A stretch of 64,000 nucleotides of DNA from Sandaracinaceae bacterium (GTDB lineage Bacteria > Myxococcota_A > Polyangia > Polyangiales > Houyiibacteriaceae), in assembly GCA_020633055.1 (NCBI GenBank), contig JACKEJ010000017.1, positions 123,664 to 187,663 of the forward strand, given 5' to 3'. Positions within the stretch are counted from its first letter, which is position 1. Each line of letters starts with the position of its first letter. The position numbers and the translations under genes are program-made. The notes below the pieces were generated by a model, which searched no databases, was not told the origin of the DNA, and saw only the letters and a program-made list of their open reading frames with translations. Of this stretch, positions 1 to 9,610 are shown one piece after another.

Positions 1-14
1 GCCTCGGGATCAAC

Positions 15-1031
15 GTGACTCGACTTCTCGCACTTGCGCTCCTCCTCGCGCTCGGCACTGGCTGCGGCGCCACCTCTGCTCGGCGTGGTGGGACCGTGCC
101 CGACGGTGCGGACGCGCAGATTGCCGAGCTGGAGGAGGCGCGGCGACAGCAGGACGAAGAGATTCGTGCCCTGCGTAGCGAGCTCGCGCTTGCCCGCAGC
201 GAGGCCGAGTCTCTGCGGACGGCCCAGGCGACCCAGCGCGTAGCGACCATCAGCATCCGGGCGAATGGTGCCGCGGCCGATGACGGGGCTGTGCCCTCTC
301 AGTTCTCCGGCAGCAGCGACACCGACGGCGGCGCAGCGTGGATCGAGCCCGACGCCGGCGAGGTGGTCGTCGACGAGACCCCTCGTGGGGATGGTCCGCG
401 TCCAGTTCTGCGCGTGCGTGGCGTTCCGAGCGCCGACATCCCGACCACGGTCATCCCGGAGGGGGCGGCGCCACCAGGCTTCGCGCCGAGCGCCGAGCGC
501 GCACCGCTGCCGACCACGCAGGGACCGGAGGTCCCCGTGCCGCCGATTCCCGTGAACCCGCCGAGCGCCCCCCCGCCGTCATTTGGCGCGCCGCTCCCGG
601 CGACCGTCGCGGCGGGTGGAGCCCTCACCCCAGTCGCGCCCGAGCCGCGCGTGCAGGCTCCCGACGTCGCCGTCGTCTCGTACCGGGCGGCGCTCGGGAT
701 GCTCCGAGACCGCGAATACGCGCAGGCGGTCGAGGGCTTCGACTCCTTCCTGGCGACCCACGCCCAGCATCCTTACGCGGCCAATGCGCGCTACTGGCGC
801 GCGGAGGCTCTCTACGCACAGCGACGATACCGCGACGCCCTCCACGCGTTCGAGGTGTTCGTGCAGCGTCACGGCGGCCACTCGAAGGTCGCGGACGCGC
901 TGCTCAAGATGGGTCTGTGCCACGCTCGCAGCGGCGACACAGGTCGCGCCAGGGCTCTGTTTCAGCGGGTGCAGCAGGAGTACCCGGACACCGTCGCGGC
1001 GCGCATCGCATCGCGGGAGGAAGCGTCATGA
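15..1031 (+). CDS. YbgF/CpoB-like TPR lipoprotein
   Basis: The GTG start gives a short hydrophobic leader ending in a lipobox (LGTGC, Cys17), so this is probably a lipoprotein. Residues about 35-70 form a charged coiled coil, followed by a long Pro/Ala-rich linker to about residue 215. The C-terminal 115 residues carry two to three TPR-like repeats (motifs YAANARYWRAEALY and VADALLKMGLCHARSG). Coiled coil plus C-terminal TPR is the architecture of YbgF/CpoB, a periplasmic Tol-Pal partner that coordinates envelope constriction and peptidoglycan synthesis. The lipid anchor and long linker differ from the E. coli protein. The stop overlaps the next gene (ATGA), so the two are co-translated. Genes to the left lie outside the window, so the Tol-Pal context is not visible. 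Confidence 0.8.
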   Translation: MTRLLALALLLALGTGCGATSARRGGTVPDGADAQIAELEEARRQQDEEIRALRSELALARSEAESLRTAQATQRVATISIRANGAAADDGAVPSQFSGSSDTDGGAAWIEPDAGEVVVDETPRGDGPRPVLRVRGVPSADIPTTVIPEGAAPPGFAPSAERAPLPTTQGPEVPVPPIPVNPPSAPPPSFGAPLPATVAAGGALTPVAPEPRVQAPDVAVVSYRAALGMLRDREYAQAVEGFDSFLATHAQHPYAANARYWRAEALYAQRRYRDALHAFEVFVQRHGGHSKVADALLKMGLCHARSGDTGRARALFQRVQQEYPDTVAARIASREEAS

Positions 1032-2089
1032 AGTCCTATCGCCGTATCGCGCTCGTCCTCGCGTTGCTTGGCGCCCCAGTGACATGGGTCTCGATCTCGA
1101 CCGGCATCGTGCGGGCTCAGCGTCAGAGCGTACGCGTCGTCGGCGGCGGAGGCCCGGTCCCGGACGTCCACGTGGTTCGCACCGGGGATACGTTGTGGGA
1201 CATCTCGGGCCGGTATCACGGCAACCCGTGGGAGTGGCCGCGCATCTGGTCCTACAACCCCGAGATCACGAACCCACACTGGATCTACCCGAGTGACCAC
1301 GTGCGGCTTCGGCCGGGCGGCGTGGTCGACGCGTCTTCGCCGACGATTCAGCGCCGGCCCCGCGTCGCCGGCGGGACCATCTGGCTGCGCGACCAGGGCT
1401 ACTTGGACACCGAGGCGCGCGAGCGCTCCGGCGTGATCGTGGGATCACGCGAAGACCAGATGCTCCTCACCGAGTACGACGAGGTCTACGTCCGCTTCGG
1501 GGAGGGGGTGACGCCAACGCCGGGCCGCAGCTACACCGTCTACCGCAACATCCGCAATGGTGAGCGCTCGGACAACGACAGCGGCGTCCTCGTGCGCGTG
1601 CTCGGCACGGTGCGACTGACTGACTACGACGCCGACCGCCAGCTCGGGCGCGCGACCATCACGGAGTCTCTGGAGCCCATCGAGCGCGGCTTCCTGATCG
1701 CCGAGATCGACAGGAACTTCTCCGTGGTGCCGCCCCGCGTGAACGCGACGGACGTCGACGCGACGATCGTCGCGCTCCTCCAGCCCACCGTGTTCCTTGC
1801 GGACCAGCAGCTCGGGTTTCTGGACAAGGGCAGCGCCGAAGGGGTCGAGCTGGGAAACCGTTTCTCCATCGTCCGCGCGGGCGACGAGTGGCGCGCGAGC
1901 CGCCCCGGGCACCGGACGGATCTCGGTGAGACCGTCCCCGACACGGAGCGCCCGGACGAGTACCCGGACGAGGTCGTGGCCGAGGCCCGCGTGGTGCAGG
2001 TGCGTGAACACACCTGCACCGTGATGATGACGACGTCGATCCGGGCGGTGGAGGTCGGTGATCGGGCGCAGATGCGCCGCGGCTTCTGA
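1028..2089 (+). CDS. LysM-domain cell-wall-binding protein
   Basis: The ATG start overlaps the stop of the upstream gene by 4 nt, giving a 353-residue protein. An N-terminal hydrophobic signal (residues 6-30, ending IVRAQ) precedes one LysM domain at about residues 42-90 (HVVRTGDTLWDISGRY... NPWEWPRIWSYNPEI... YPSDHVRL), which binds peptidoglycan glycan strands. The remaining 260 residues are beta-rich and of no family I recognise. This one-LysM arrangement is common in Myxococcota next to YbgF-like proteins. It probably acts in the periplasm with the upstream lipoprotein. The LysM call is firm; the role of the C-terminal part is unknown. Confidence 0.82.
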   Translation: MKSYRRIALVLALLGAPVTWVSISTGIVRAQRQSVRVVGGGGPVPDVHVVRTGDTLWDISGRYHGNPWEWPRIWSYNPEITNPHWIYPSDHVRLRPGGVVDASSPTIQRRPRVAGGTIWLRDQGYLDTEARERSGVIVGSREDQMLLTEYDEVYVRFGEGVTPTPGRSYTVYRNIRNGERSDNDSGVLVRVLGTVRLTDYDADRQLGRATITESLEPIERGFLIAEIDRNFSVVPPRVNATDVDATIVALLQPTVFLADQQLGFLDKGSAEGVELGNRFSIVRAGDEWRASRPGHRTDLGETVPDTERPDEYPDEVVAEARVVQVREHTCTVMMTTSIRAVEVGDRAQMRRGF

Positions 2090-2103
2090 AGCGCCCCCGT
2101 GCC

Positions 2104-2124
2104 CGGCGACCGCTCTGGTCGCCG
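2104..2124 (+). terminator. GC-rich hairpin after the LysM gene
   Basis: A perfect 8-bp stem (CGGCGACC / GGTCGCCG) with a 5-nt loop lies 15 nt after the stop codon. No T-run follows, so it could slow polymerase or protect the mRNA end rather than be a classical intrinsic terminator. Confidence 0.35.
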
Positions 2125-2141
2125 TAGCGATTGATCGCAAG

Positions 2142-2155
2142 GGCCCAGCTGGGCC
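2142..2155. promoter_or_regulatory. Palindrome upstream of GAF histidine kinase
   Basis: GGCCCA-GC-TGGGCC is a perfect 14-bp palindrome 12 nt before the GTG start of the histidine kinase. Its position would suit an operator or an mRNA structure covering the start. Short palindromes are frequent in DNA this GC-rich, so support is weak. Confidence 0.2.
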
Positions 2156-2167
2156 AGACTCGGGTTC

Positions 2168-3991
2168 GTGCCCGATGGTCTCGACGTAGACGCCCTGCGT
2201 GCGTCCGTGAAGCGTGAGCAGCGCAAGCTGAAGGCGCTCCAGGACGTCGGCGCTGCGTTGGGCTCCACCCTCGACCTGCAAGAGCTGCTGACGTTGGTGG
2301 TCGACCGCATCTCCGAGGCGATGGAGGCGGATCGGAGCACGCTGTACGTCCTCGACGAGGACACCAACGAACTCTGGTCCAAGGTGGCGCAGGGGGAGCG
2401 CTGGCTCGAGATCCGGCTGCGCGTGGGTGATGGCCTCGCAGGCACCGTCGCGCTGACCGGCAAGACCCTCAACATCAAGGACGCGTATCAGGACCCTCGG
2501 TTCGATGCGGAGTGGGACCGCCGCTCGGGCTACCGCACCCGCTCCACGGTGTGCGTCCCCATGAAGAACCACCACGGCCGCATCATCGGCGTCGTGCAGT
2601 GCCTCAACAAGTCGGGCGAGGGCTACTTCAGCGTCGAGGACGAGGCGCTGCTGGGCGCTCTCGCCAGCCAGGCCGCCGTCTCCATCGAGAACTCCAAGCT
2701 GTTCTTGTCGATGATCGGCAAGAACATCGAGCTGCTGGAGGCACAGGAGAAGCTCCAGCAGAAGGTCCGCGAGCTCGACGTCCTGTTCGAGATCGCGCAG
2801 GTGTCGGCGAGCGCGACGGAGCTCGACGAGCTCCTCGAGGGCGTGCTGGCGCGGACGATGCGCGCCGTGAACGCCGAGGCTGCGTCCATCTTGCTGGCCG
2901 ACTCGGACACGGGAGATCTCCGCTTCCGCGCTGCCGTCGGAGGCGAGCCCGAGGCCATCAAGCGTCTGCGCATCAAGGCGGGGCAGGGGATCTGCGGGTG
3001 GGTCGCTCAGCACCAACAGCATCAGGTGGTCAACGACGTCGACGCGGACCAGCGCCACAGCCGCAACATCTCGGAGAAGGTGGGCTACCACCCGCGCTCG
3101 TTGCTGTGTGTGCCGCTACGCTGGGACGACGGCATCGGCGCGGTGGAGCTGCTCAACAAGGCTGCGGGGAGCGAGGCGTTCACGGAGGACGACGTGAAGC
3201 TGGCCACCGTCATCGCGGGCCACATCTCCACGGCCATCACGCAGGCGCGCGGCCGTGAACGCCGCGCTCGGGAGCAGCGCCTCAGCACCATCGGGCAGTT
3301 CCTCTCGAGCGTTCTCCATGACCTCAAGACCCCCCTCACGGTCATCCAAGGTTACGCGAAGCTGCTCAGCAAAGAGGGGGACGCCGACAGGCGCGCCGAG
3401 TACGCGCAGACCATCCAACGCCAGGTCGACCTCCTCAACGTGATGACCAAGGAGACCCTCGCGTTCGCCCGGGGGGAGCGCACCATCTGGATCCGCAAGG
3501 TCTACGTCTACAAGTTCTTCGAAGAGGCGGCCGAGCAGCTCCGTCGCGAGCTGGAGCCGCGTGGGATCGCCCTCGACCTGCGGCTCGAGGAGCGGGGCAC
3601 GGCATACTTCGACGAGACGAAGGTCCTGCGCGCGCTGCACAACCTGGCGCGCAACGCTGCGGAGGCGATCTCTGCGACGCGCGGACTCGAGGGGCGCTGC
3701 GTCCTCACGGTCTCCCGCGGCTCGAACGGCGCGCTGTGCATCGCGTTCTCCGACAACGGGCCCGGTGTGCCCGAGGAGATCCGCTCCCGTCTGTTCGAGT
3801 CGTTCACGACCCACGGCAAGCAGGGGGGGACGGGTCTCGGTCTCGCCATCGTCCACAGCATCGTCAGTGATCACGGGGGGAGCATCGCCGTGGAGAGCCA
3901 GCCCGGACTCACCACCTTTCGCATCGAGCTCCCCCAAGACGAGGCACACGAGGCCTCCTCCTCCGGCACCACGCGCGCGTCCGTTCACTGA
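2168..3991 (+). CDS. Soluble sensor histidine kinase, GAF-GAF-HisKA-HATPase
   Basis: Translation from GTG gives 607 residues without a signal peptide or membrane span, so the protein is cytosolic. Two GAF domains occupy roughly residues 20-185 and 205-360. The HisKA H-box is VLHDLKTPL with the phosphoacceptor at about His384. The ATPase domain shows the N-box (NLARNAAEAI), G1 (DNGPGVPEEI) and G2 (GGTGLGLAIV) motifs, so it should be active. GAF domains commonly sense small ligands or redox state, but nothing here shows which. No response regulator is adjacent, so the kinase is an orphan in this window. The downstream neighbour is convergent. Confidence 0.9.
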   Translation: MPDGLDVDALRASVKREQRKLKALQDVGAALGSTLDLQELLTLVVDRISEAMEADRSTLYVLDEDTNELWSKVAQGERWLEIRLRVGDGLAGTVALTGKTLNIKDAYQDPRFDAEWDRRSGYRTRSTVCVPMKNHHGRIIGVVQCLNKSGEGYFSVEDEALLGALASQAAVSIENSKLFLSMIGKNIELLEAQEKLQQKVRELDVLFEIAQVSASATELDELLEGVLARTMRAVNAEAASILLADSDTGDLRFRAAVGGEPEAIKRLRIKAGQGICGWVAQHQQHQVVNDVDADQRHSRNISEKVGYHPRSLLCVPLRWDDGIGAVELLNKAAGSEAFTEDDVKLATVIAGHISTAITQARGRERRAREQRLSTIGQFLSSVLHDLKTPLTVIQGYAKLLSKEGDADRRAEYAQTIQRQVDLLNVMTKETLAFARGERTIWIRKVYVYKFFEEAAEQLRRELEPRGIALDLRLEERGTAYFDETKVLRALHNLARNAAEAISATRGLEGRCVLTVSRGSNGALCIAFSDNGPGVPEEIRSRLFESFTTHGKQGGTGLGLAIVHSIVSDHGGSIAVESQPGLTTFRIELPQDEAHEASSSGTTRASVH

Positions 3992-4201
3992 TCGCGGCGG
4001 AAGCGACGCGTCGCGCCACGGGCGCCGTGCCCCCCAGCGCCGCGGAACTCGGACGCTGTCGCTCGAGCCGCGCGCGCTGGGCCCCCAGGGTTGCCAGCGT
4101 ACGCGCCGGTGCGCTCCCCGCAGGCCGCCCCCGCGACGTGTAGCGCGAACGCGCCCGGCCGACGGGGCGCTCCCATCGGCCGGCCACCGTTCGCGAGGGG
4201 C
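3992..4201. other. Convergent intergenic region with a hairpin
   Basis: This 210-nt gap separates two convergent genes. It contains a perfect 8-bp inverted repeat (CCGGCCGA at 4155-4162, TCGGCCGG at 4176-4183; 13-nt loop) just before the end of the minus-strand gene, possibly a bidirectional stop signal. No T-run and no credible ORF were seen. Confidence 0.3.
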
Positions 4202-7200
4202 TCAGGTGCCGTTCCGCACCTGGAGCGTGTAGGGCGTGCAGGTTGGGGCCAACGACTGAGCGCGGTGCACGTGGATGAAGAACGTCCGGCTCGGCGCGCT
4301 GTTGCAGGCCGTCCCGTTGCTGCCCGCTGGCGCGCACTCCGTGGTGCGTTCGTTGGCGTTCAAGTCGTACTGCGTGATGTTGCGAGGCTGGCCACTCGTG
4401 CCCAAGCAGGAGGTGCCGGCGCGGCCCGTGTGCTGGGCGAGCGTCGAGCAGTCGTTCTGGTACACGTCGAACACCACGTCGCTGCTGACGGTTCCTGTGA
4501 ACGTCACCTGCGGGCGGTAGCCCTCAGTCGCCGAGTTGTTCATGACCACCCGGTACCAGTCGCCATCGGCCATGAGATCGAGGTTGCCCGTGATGGTGCC
4601 GGACATCCCCTCGGTGAGGGTGTACTGGATGGCAGCCGACGTCGCCGCCGCGCAGCTGTTCACCGAGATGCTCTCGGGCAAGCACTCACAACCGTCGGAG
4701 GCCGTGGAGTTCGCGTCCAGGTAGCCGTTCGTGCACGAGGCGACCTGACACCCGCTCATGCCGCCGCACGACTCGTTCGCGTTGGGGAGGTTGCACAGGG
4801 CCACCGCTCCGTCGTCCACCATGCCGTCACAGTCGTTGTCCAGACCGTCGCAGATGTCGTTCGGGTTGTAGCTCGGGTGCGAGCTGGGGATCGGGCAGTT
4901 CTGGGGTACGCCGCCCATACAGCGTGCGAGGCTCTGCGTGCAGACGCCCAGGTTGCATGTCTGGTTGGCCGGGCTCGGCGTGACCGAGTTACACACGGGC
5001 GCGACCTGGTTCACGCACGTCGACGTGTTCTTGGCCTGACACAGGTTGTCACAGTCGAGGACCATCGTGCTGGGTGGCTGCGCGGGACAGACCTGCGGCG
5101 CCCCCTCACATCCGCCGGCACCGTTGCAGTCCACGGCCGTGGCCGGCGCGTTCTGTGCTGTGAAGCACTGGTCCGAGTTGGTTCCGCCCCAGCCCGAGAA
5201 CCAGCCCGTGCAGGGCACCATCCCGCACTCGTTGATGGGGTCCTGGCCCGCAGGGATGGGGGAGCAGGTGCCCACGTTGCCGGCGACGTTGCAGGCCATG
5301 CACAGGCCGCCGCAGGAGTTGTTGCAGCACACGCCGTCTGCGCACGCGAGGCCGCCCGCGCAGTCCGACGTGATGGAGCACGTCTGACCCTGCGTGCGGA
5401 GGGGCTGACAGATGCCCATGCCACAGAACGCGCCCGCGTCGCACTGCGAGCTGTTGGTGCAGGAAGACGGGCACATCGGCGCCGTCTGCGAGACCGCCCC
5501 GTTGCACATCAGGTTGGTGTAGTTGCCGCACCCGTTGGCGAGGGTGCCGGACGTGCACGCGCTGTCGTCCGGGACGTTGGCGGTCGTGCTGCACTGCTTG
5601 GCGGCGGTGCAGACGGCGTCGTCGCGCGTGCCCTGGCAGGTCGACGGTGAGTCGCAGGCGGGGGCGCTGCCATAGCCGCCACAGTCGCTGGCGGTGGAGC
5701 AGCAGTCCCCGGTCGCGCAGCAGAAGCCGTTCTGGCAGTGGTTGCTCATGCACTGGCTGTTCGCGCTGCAGGCGTCGCCGTTGGCGCCGTCCGACACGCA
5801 CATGCCGCCCATGCAGTTCGCGCTGGTGTCGCACTGCGAGTCGTTCGTGCAGCTGGTGCCACACGCCGGCGCAGACTGTGTCGCCGACCCGTTGCAGAAG
5901 CGGTCGGCGTACGTTCCGCAGGCGTTCGCGAGGGTCCCCGCCGTACACGCGCTGTCGTCGTCGATCTCGGGCGACATGCTGCAGACGAAGCCGCTGCAGA
6001 CCGCGTCGTTACGGTGACCGTCGCACGCGGCGGCGGTGTCGCAGACGGGGGCCACCGTGAACATGGCGGCCGGACACTCGGCGGCCGACGAACAGCAGAC
6101 ACCGCCCGAGCAGCAGCGGTTGTTGCTGCAGTGACCGGAGACGCAGTCCGAGGGCTCGTCGCACGTGCTGCCGTCCGCGAGGTCTGGTGTGCACAGGTTG
6201 GAGTCGCAGTGCGCGTTCGCGTCGCAGTCTCCATCGGCGGAGCACATGGCCGAGCAAGCCGGGGCCATCTGGTCCGCCGCGCCGTTGCAGAACACGGTCG
6301 GGTAGGGGCCGCACAGGTTCGCCACCGTCACCGCCGAGCAGGCCGTGTCGTCCGGCACGTTGGGCACCGTGGCGCAGGAGAAGGCCACGCAAGCGGCGTC
6401 GTCGCGCGTGCCCTGGCACATCGCGGCGTTGTCGCAGGCCGGGCTCCGGCGGAAGGATCCCGGACAGTCCGTCGCGGTGGAGCAGCAGGTGCCGCCCGAG
6501 CAACAGAAGCCGTTGTTGCAGATGCCGCTGGTGCACGCCGCGGCGCCCAGCCCGCTGCACGACCCACCGTCCGGTAGGTCGGGCACGCACAGGCCACCGC
6601 TGCAGTGAGCGTCCACGTCGCAGTCGCCGTTGCCACTGCAGCTGCTGCCGCACACCGGGGCCACCTGCGACGCGAGGCCGTTGCAGAACCGGCTGGGGTA
6701 GGGACCACAGGAGCTCGCCAAGACGCCTGCGTTGCAGGCCGTGTCGTCGGGGACGTTGGTGGTGGTGCCGCAGATGTTGCCTGCGCACACCGCATCGGAG
6801 CGGGAGCCCTGACACGTCGCCGGATCACTACAGAGCGGCGCGGACCGGTAGCTCGCGGGGCAGTTGCTCGCGGTCGAGCAGCAGTCGCCGCTCGCGCAAC
6901 AGCGGTCGTTCTGGCAGTGACCCGAGATGCAGTCGGACGCCTCGTCGCAGGAGTTGCCGTCCGTCAGGTCGGGGAGGCACAGGCCGCCGTCGCAGTGAGC
7001 GTTCGCGTCGCAGTCCGCGTCGGTCGTACACCCCGTGCTGCACGTGGGCGGCGCCTGCACCGGCTGCCCGTTGCACGTCACGCTCGGGAAGAAACCACAG
7101 GTGTTCGCGACCACCAGGTTGTCGCAAGCGCTGTCGTCCTCGACGCCGGAGATGGTTCCGCACTGGTTCGACGCGCTGCAGGTCGCGTTCGAGCGCGTGC

Positions 7201-9610
7201 CCTGGCAGGTCGCGGCCGTGTTGCACACGGGCGCGGTGCTGTAGCTCGCCGGACAGTTGGCCGCGGTCGAGCAGCAGTCGCCTGTCGCGCAGCAGAACCC
7301 GTTGGCGCAGTGACCCGCGATGCAGTCCGAGTCCTCGTCGCAGCTCGAGCCGTTGGGCAGGTCCGCGACGCACGTGGTGTCGCAGTGCGCCGACGCGATG
7401 CACTCGCTGTCCTGTGTGCACGCAGCCGCGCACACCGGGGGCACCTGGGTCTCGGTCCCGGTGCAGTACTGAGGTGGGTTCAGGTCGCAGTCGAGGGCCA
7501 TGGAACCGGCCGTGCAGCCGCGGTCGTCGTCGATGGGTGCCGTCGTGCCACACTGGTTGTTGCTACACGTCGCGTCCGTGCGGGGGCCCTGACACGTCGA
7601 CTGCGTGGTGCACGTCGCCGCCGAACGGTAGCTGGCGGGGCAGTTCGTGGGCGTCGCGCAGCAGTCGCCGGACGCGCAGCAGAAGCCGTTCATGCAGTGC
7701 GACGACGTGCAGTCCGAGTTCTCGTCACACACCTCGCCGTTGGCGACGTCCAAGAGACACTGGCCGTTGTCGCAGTGGGCGTTCGCGTCGCAGTCGCCGT
7801 CCACGGTGCAGGACGTGGCGCACACGGGCGCCGTCTGGTCGACCGCGCCGTTGCACGTGACGGACGGGTACGTGCCGCAGTTGCTCGACACGCTGGACGT
7901 GTTGCAGCCGGAGTCGTCCGGGACACCCGCGACCGTGCCGCACTGCGACATGGTGCAGGTGGCGTCCGACCGGGTGCCCTGACACGTCGTGGTGTTGCCG
8001 CATGCGCTGGGCGACCGGAAGCTGGCCGGGCAGTTGGCCGCCGTCGAGCAGCACACGCCGGACGCACAGCAGTACCCGTTCTGACAGTGCCCTGCGACAC
8101 AGTCCGAGTCCTCGTCGCACACTCCACCGTCCGGAATGTTGGGGATGCACACGCTGTCGCAGTGGGAGCCCATGTCGCACTGGCTGTCCAGCGTGCAGGT
8201 CGAGCCGCAGGGGGGGCGAGTTTGGGTGGGCATGCCATTGCAGAACACCGAGGGGAAGGACGCGCAGGTGTCGGCGACGGTCATGGTCCCGCAGCCCGTG
8301 TCGTCCTGGATGCCCGCCATGGTGCCGCACACGTTCGCGACGCAGGTCGCGTCGGAGCGCGTGCCCTGACAGGTTGCCGCGTCCGTGCACACCGACGCCG
8401 AGCTGTACGATGCGGGGCACTGAGAAGCCATCGCGCAGCAGTCGCCGCCGGAGCAGCAGAAGTTGTTCTGGCAGTGCGACGACGTGCAGTCCGAGTTCTC
8501 GTCGCACGCGTTGCCGTCCGGGAGGTCGAGCAGGCACAGGTTGTTGTCACAGTGGGCGTTGGCGTCGCAGTCTGCGTCGACATTGCACGACGTCGCGCAG
8601 GACGGCGCGGTCTGGTCGGTCGTGCCCGCACAGAACACGGACGGGTACGGACCGCAGTTGCTGGCCTCGATGCTGCTGGTGCAGCCCGAGTCGTTCGGCG
8701 CCCCGTTGAGCGCCACGCACTGGAAGTCCGCTCCGCAGCTCACGGAACCGATCGTTCCCTGGCACATGGGCCGGTCGCTGCAGATCACGCCGACGCCTGG
8801 GTAGCCAGGGCAGTTCGAGTCCTGCGCGCAGCACGTCCCGCCCGAGCAACAGAACCCGTTCTCGCAGTGGTTCGTTCGGCAGTCGCTGTCGACGGTGCAT
8901 GCGCTGCCGTCGGGGAGGTCGTCCACACAGACGCCCGCGTCGCAGTGCGCGGACTCGATGCACAGGTCGTCGTTCTCGACGCCGTTCACCTCGCAGCTGC
9001 CGGCGCAGACGTCGCCGTTCTCCATGCCGCCGATGCACGTGTAGCGCCCACAGCTCGTCACCGTGACTTGCTCACACGTCCCGTTCGAGCAAGCCGCGCC
9101 AGGCGAGGACTCGTAGCGGGTCCCGTTGAAGCGACAGCCCTGCTGCACGCAGTCGATGGGCATGTTGTCGGCGAGCGTGTCGCAGTCGTCGTCGTCCCCG
9201 TTGCACAGCTCGTCCGCGTCCGGGTGCACCAGCTCGTCCGCGTCGTTGCAGTCCGGCCCGTCGCAGAACACGCCTTCGCCGTAGCCGTCGTCATCCTCGT
9301 CGATGCAGCAGCCCTCCGTCGGGAGGCAGTAGTAGCGGCCGGGGCGCGTGGCGAGCTCCGCGGCCTCGAACGTGCGCGGGCAGATCGCGAACTCGTTGGC
9401 CACGCGCTCGAGGCAGAGGGTCGCTTCCCCGAAGGGCACACACTCGGATCCCTCGGGGCACTGGTCGTCCGCCACGCACTCTTGACAGAGCCCCGTCTGA
9501 GGGCCGGAGTCCACCCCAGCGTCGGCGCCCATGTCGGTCCCCCCGCCCATGTCGGAACCCGCGTCTTCCTCCCCTCCCGCATCCGGGTCGGGGGGTGCCC
9601 CTTTGTGCAC
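4202..9610 (-). CDS. Giant Cys-rich repeat lipoprotein, MopE-like (signal peptide frameshifted)
   Basis: This 1,802-residue frame opens with a GTG and an Asp/Gly-rich linker typical of lipoproteins just after their lipid anchor. MopE-like acidic motifs lie near the N-terminus (ELVHPDADELCNGDDDDCD) and near residue 1600 (DICDGLDNDCDGMVDDG). Between them are nine complete repeats of roughly 140 residues plus a degenerate tenth. Each repeat has HC-N-FCC, DCC, NCP and CQGTR signatures and about 16 cysteines. The last 150 residues look like a PPC-type beta domain (GTITGNLDLMADGDWYRVV). An extracellular, disulfide-stabilised surface protein is the best guess. The frame has no signal peptide of its own. 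A perfect lipoprotein leader with good SD and promoter sits just upstream in another frame (9602-9683), so the true gene is probably 4202-9683 with a one-base error or mutation in a homopolymer at 9590-9601. Confidence 0.8.
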   Translation of the reverse strand: MHKGAPPDPDAGGEEDAGSDMGGGTDMGADAGVDSGPQTGLCQECVADDQCPEGSECVPFGEATLCLERVANEFAICPRTFEAAELATRPGRYYCLPTEGCCIDEDDDGYGEGVFCDGPDCNDADELVHPDADELCNGDDDDCDTLADNMPIDCVQQGCRFNGTRYESSPGAACSNGTCEQVTVTSCGRYTCIGGMENGDVCAGSCEVNGVENDDLCIESAHCDAGVCVDDLPDGSACTVDSDCRTNHCENGFCCSGGTCCAQDSNCPGYPGVGVICSDRPMCQGTIGSVSCGADFQCVALNGAPNDSGCTSSIEASNCGPYPSVFCAGTTDQTAPSCATSCNVDADCDANAHCDNNLCLLDLPDGNACDENSDCTSSHCQNNFCCSGGDCCAMASQCPASYSSASVCTDAATCQGTRSDATCVANVCGTMAGIQDDTGCGTMTVADTCASFPSVFCNGMPTQTRPPCGSTCTLDSQCDMGSHCDSVCIPNIPDGGVCDEDSDCVAGHCQNGYCCASGVCCSTAANCPASFRSPSACGNTTTCQGTRSDATCTMSQCGTVAGVPDDSGCNTSSVSSNCGTYPSVTCNGAVDQTAPVCATSCTVDGDCDANAHCDNGQCLLDVANGEVCDENSDCTSSHCMNGFCCASGDCCATPTNCPASYRSAATCTTQSTCQGPRTDATCSNNQCGTTAPIDDDRGCTAGSMALDCDLNPPQYCTGTETQVPPVCAAACTQDSECIASAHCDTTCVADLPNGSSCDEDSDCIAGHCANGFCCATGDCCSTAANCPASYSTAPVCNTAATCQGTRSNATCSASNQCGTISGVEDDSACDNLVVANTCGFFPSVTCNGQPVQAPPTCSTGCTTDADCDANAHCDGGLCLPDLTDGNSCDEASDCISGHCQNDRCCASGDCCSTASNCPASYRSAPLCSDPATCQGSRSDAVCAGNICGTTTNVPDDTACNAGVLASSCGPYPSRFCNGLASQVAPVCGSSCSGNGDCDVDAHCSGGLCVPDLPDGGSCSGLGAAACTSGICNNGFCCSGGTCCSTATDCPGSFRRSPACDNAAMCQGTRDDAACVAFSCATVPNVPDDTACSAVTVANLCGPYPTVFCNGAADQMAPACSAMCSADGDCDANAHCDSNLCTPDLADGSTCDEPSDCVSGHCSNNRCCSGGVCCSSAAECPAAMFTVAPVCDTAAACDGHRNDAVCSGFVCSMSPEIDDDSACTAGTLANACGTYADRFCNGSATQSAPACGTSCTNDSQCDTSANCMGGMCVSDGANGDACSANSQCMSNHCQNGFCCATGDCCSTASDCGGYGSAPACDSPSTCQGTRDDAVCTAAKQCSTTANVPDDSACTSGTLANGCGNYTNLMCNGAVSQTAPMCPSSCTNSSQCDAGAFCGMGICQPLRTQGQTCSITSDCAGGLACADGVCCNNSCGGLCMACNVAGNVGTCSPIPAGQDPINECGMVPCTGWFSGWGGTNSDQCFTAQNAPATAVDCNGAGGCEGAPQVCPAQPPSTMVLDCDNLCQAKNTSTCVNQVAPVCNSVTPSPANQTCNLGVCTQSLARCMGGVPQNCPIPSSHPSYNPNDICDGLDNDCDGMVDDGAVALCNLPNANESCGGMSGCQVASCTNGYLDANSTASDGCECLPESISVNSCAAATSAAIQYTLTEGMSGTITGNLDLMADGDWYRVVMNNSATEGYRPQVTFTGTVSSDVVFDVYQNDCSTLAQHTGRAGTSCLGTSGQPRNITQYDLNANERTTECAPAGSNGTACNSAPSRTFFIHVHRAQSLAPTCTPYTLQVRNGT
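5400..8950 (-). repeat. Nine tandem ~420-bp coding repeats
   Basis: The Cys-rich gene encodes nine diverged tandem copies of a unit of about 140 codons, recognisable by (D/N)G-x2-C-x4-SDC-x3-HC-x-N-x2-CC and CQGTR. Copies differ throughout, so duplication is old, but several stretches (for example the codons for SDC-TSSHC and CCS-TA) remain nearly identical and could still recombine or mis-assemble. Confidence 0.8.

Noticed and set aside
1445..3091. 548-codon open frame on the minus strand
   Set aside because: It is antisense to the LysM and histidine kinase genes, which carry conserved motifs; a typical high-GC shadow frame.
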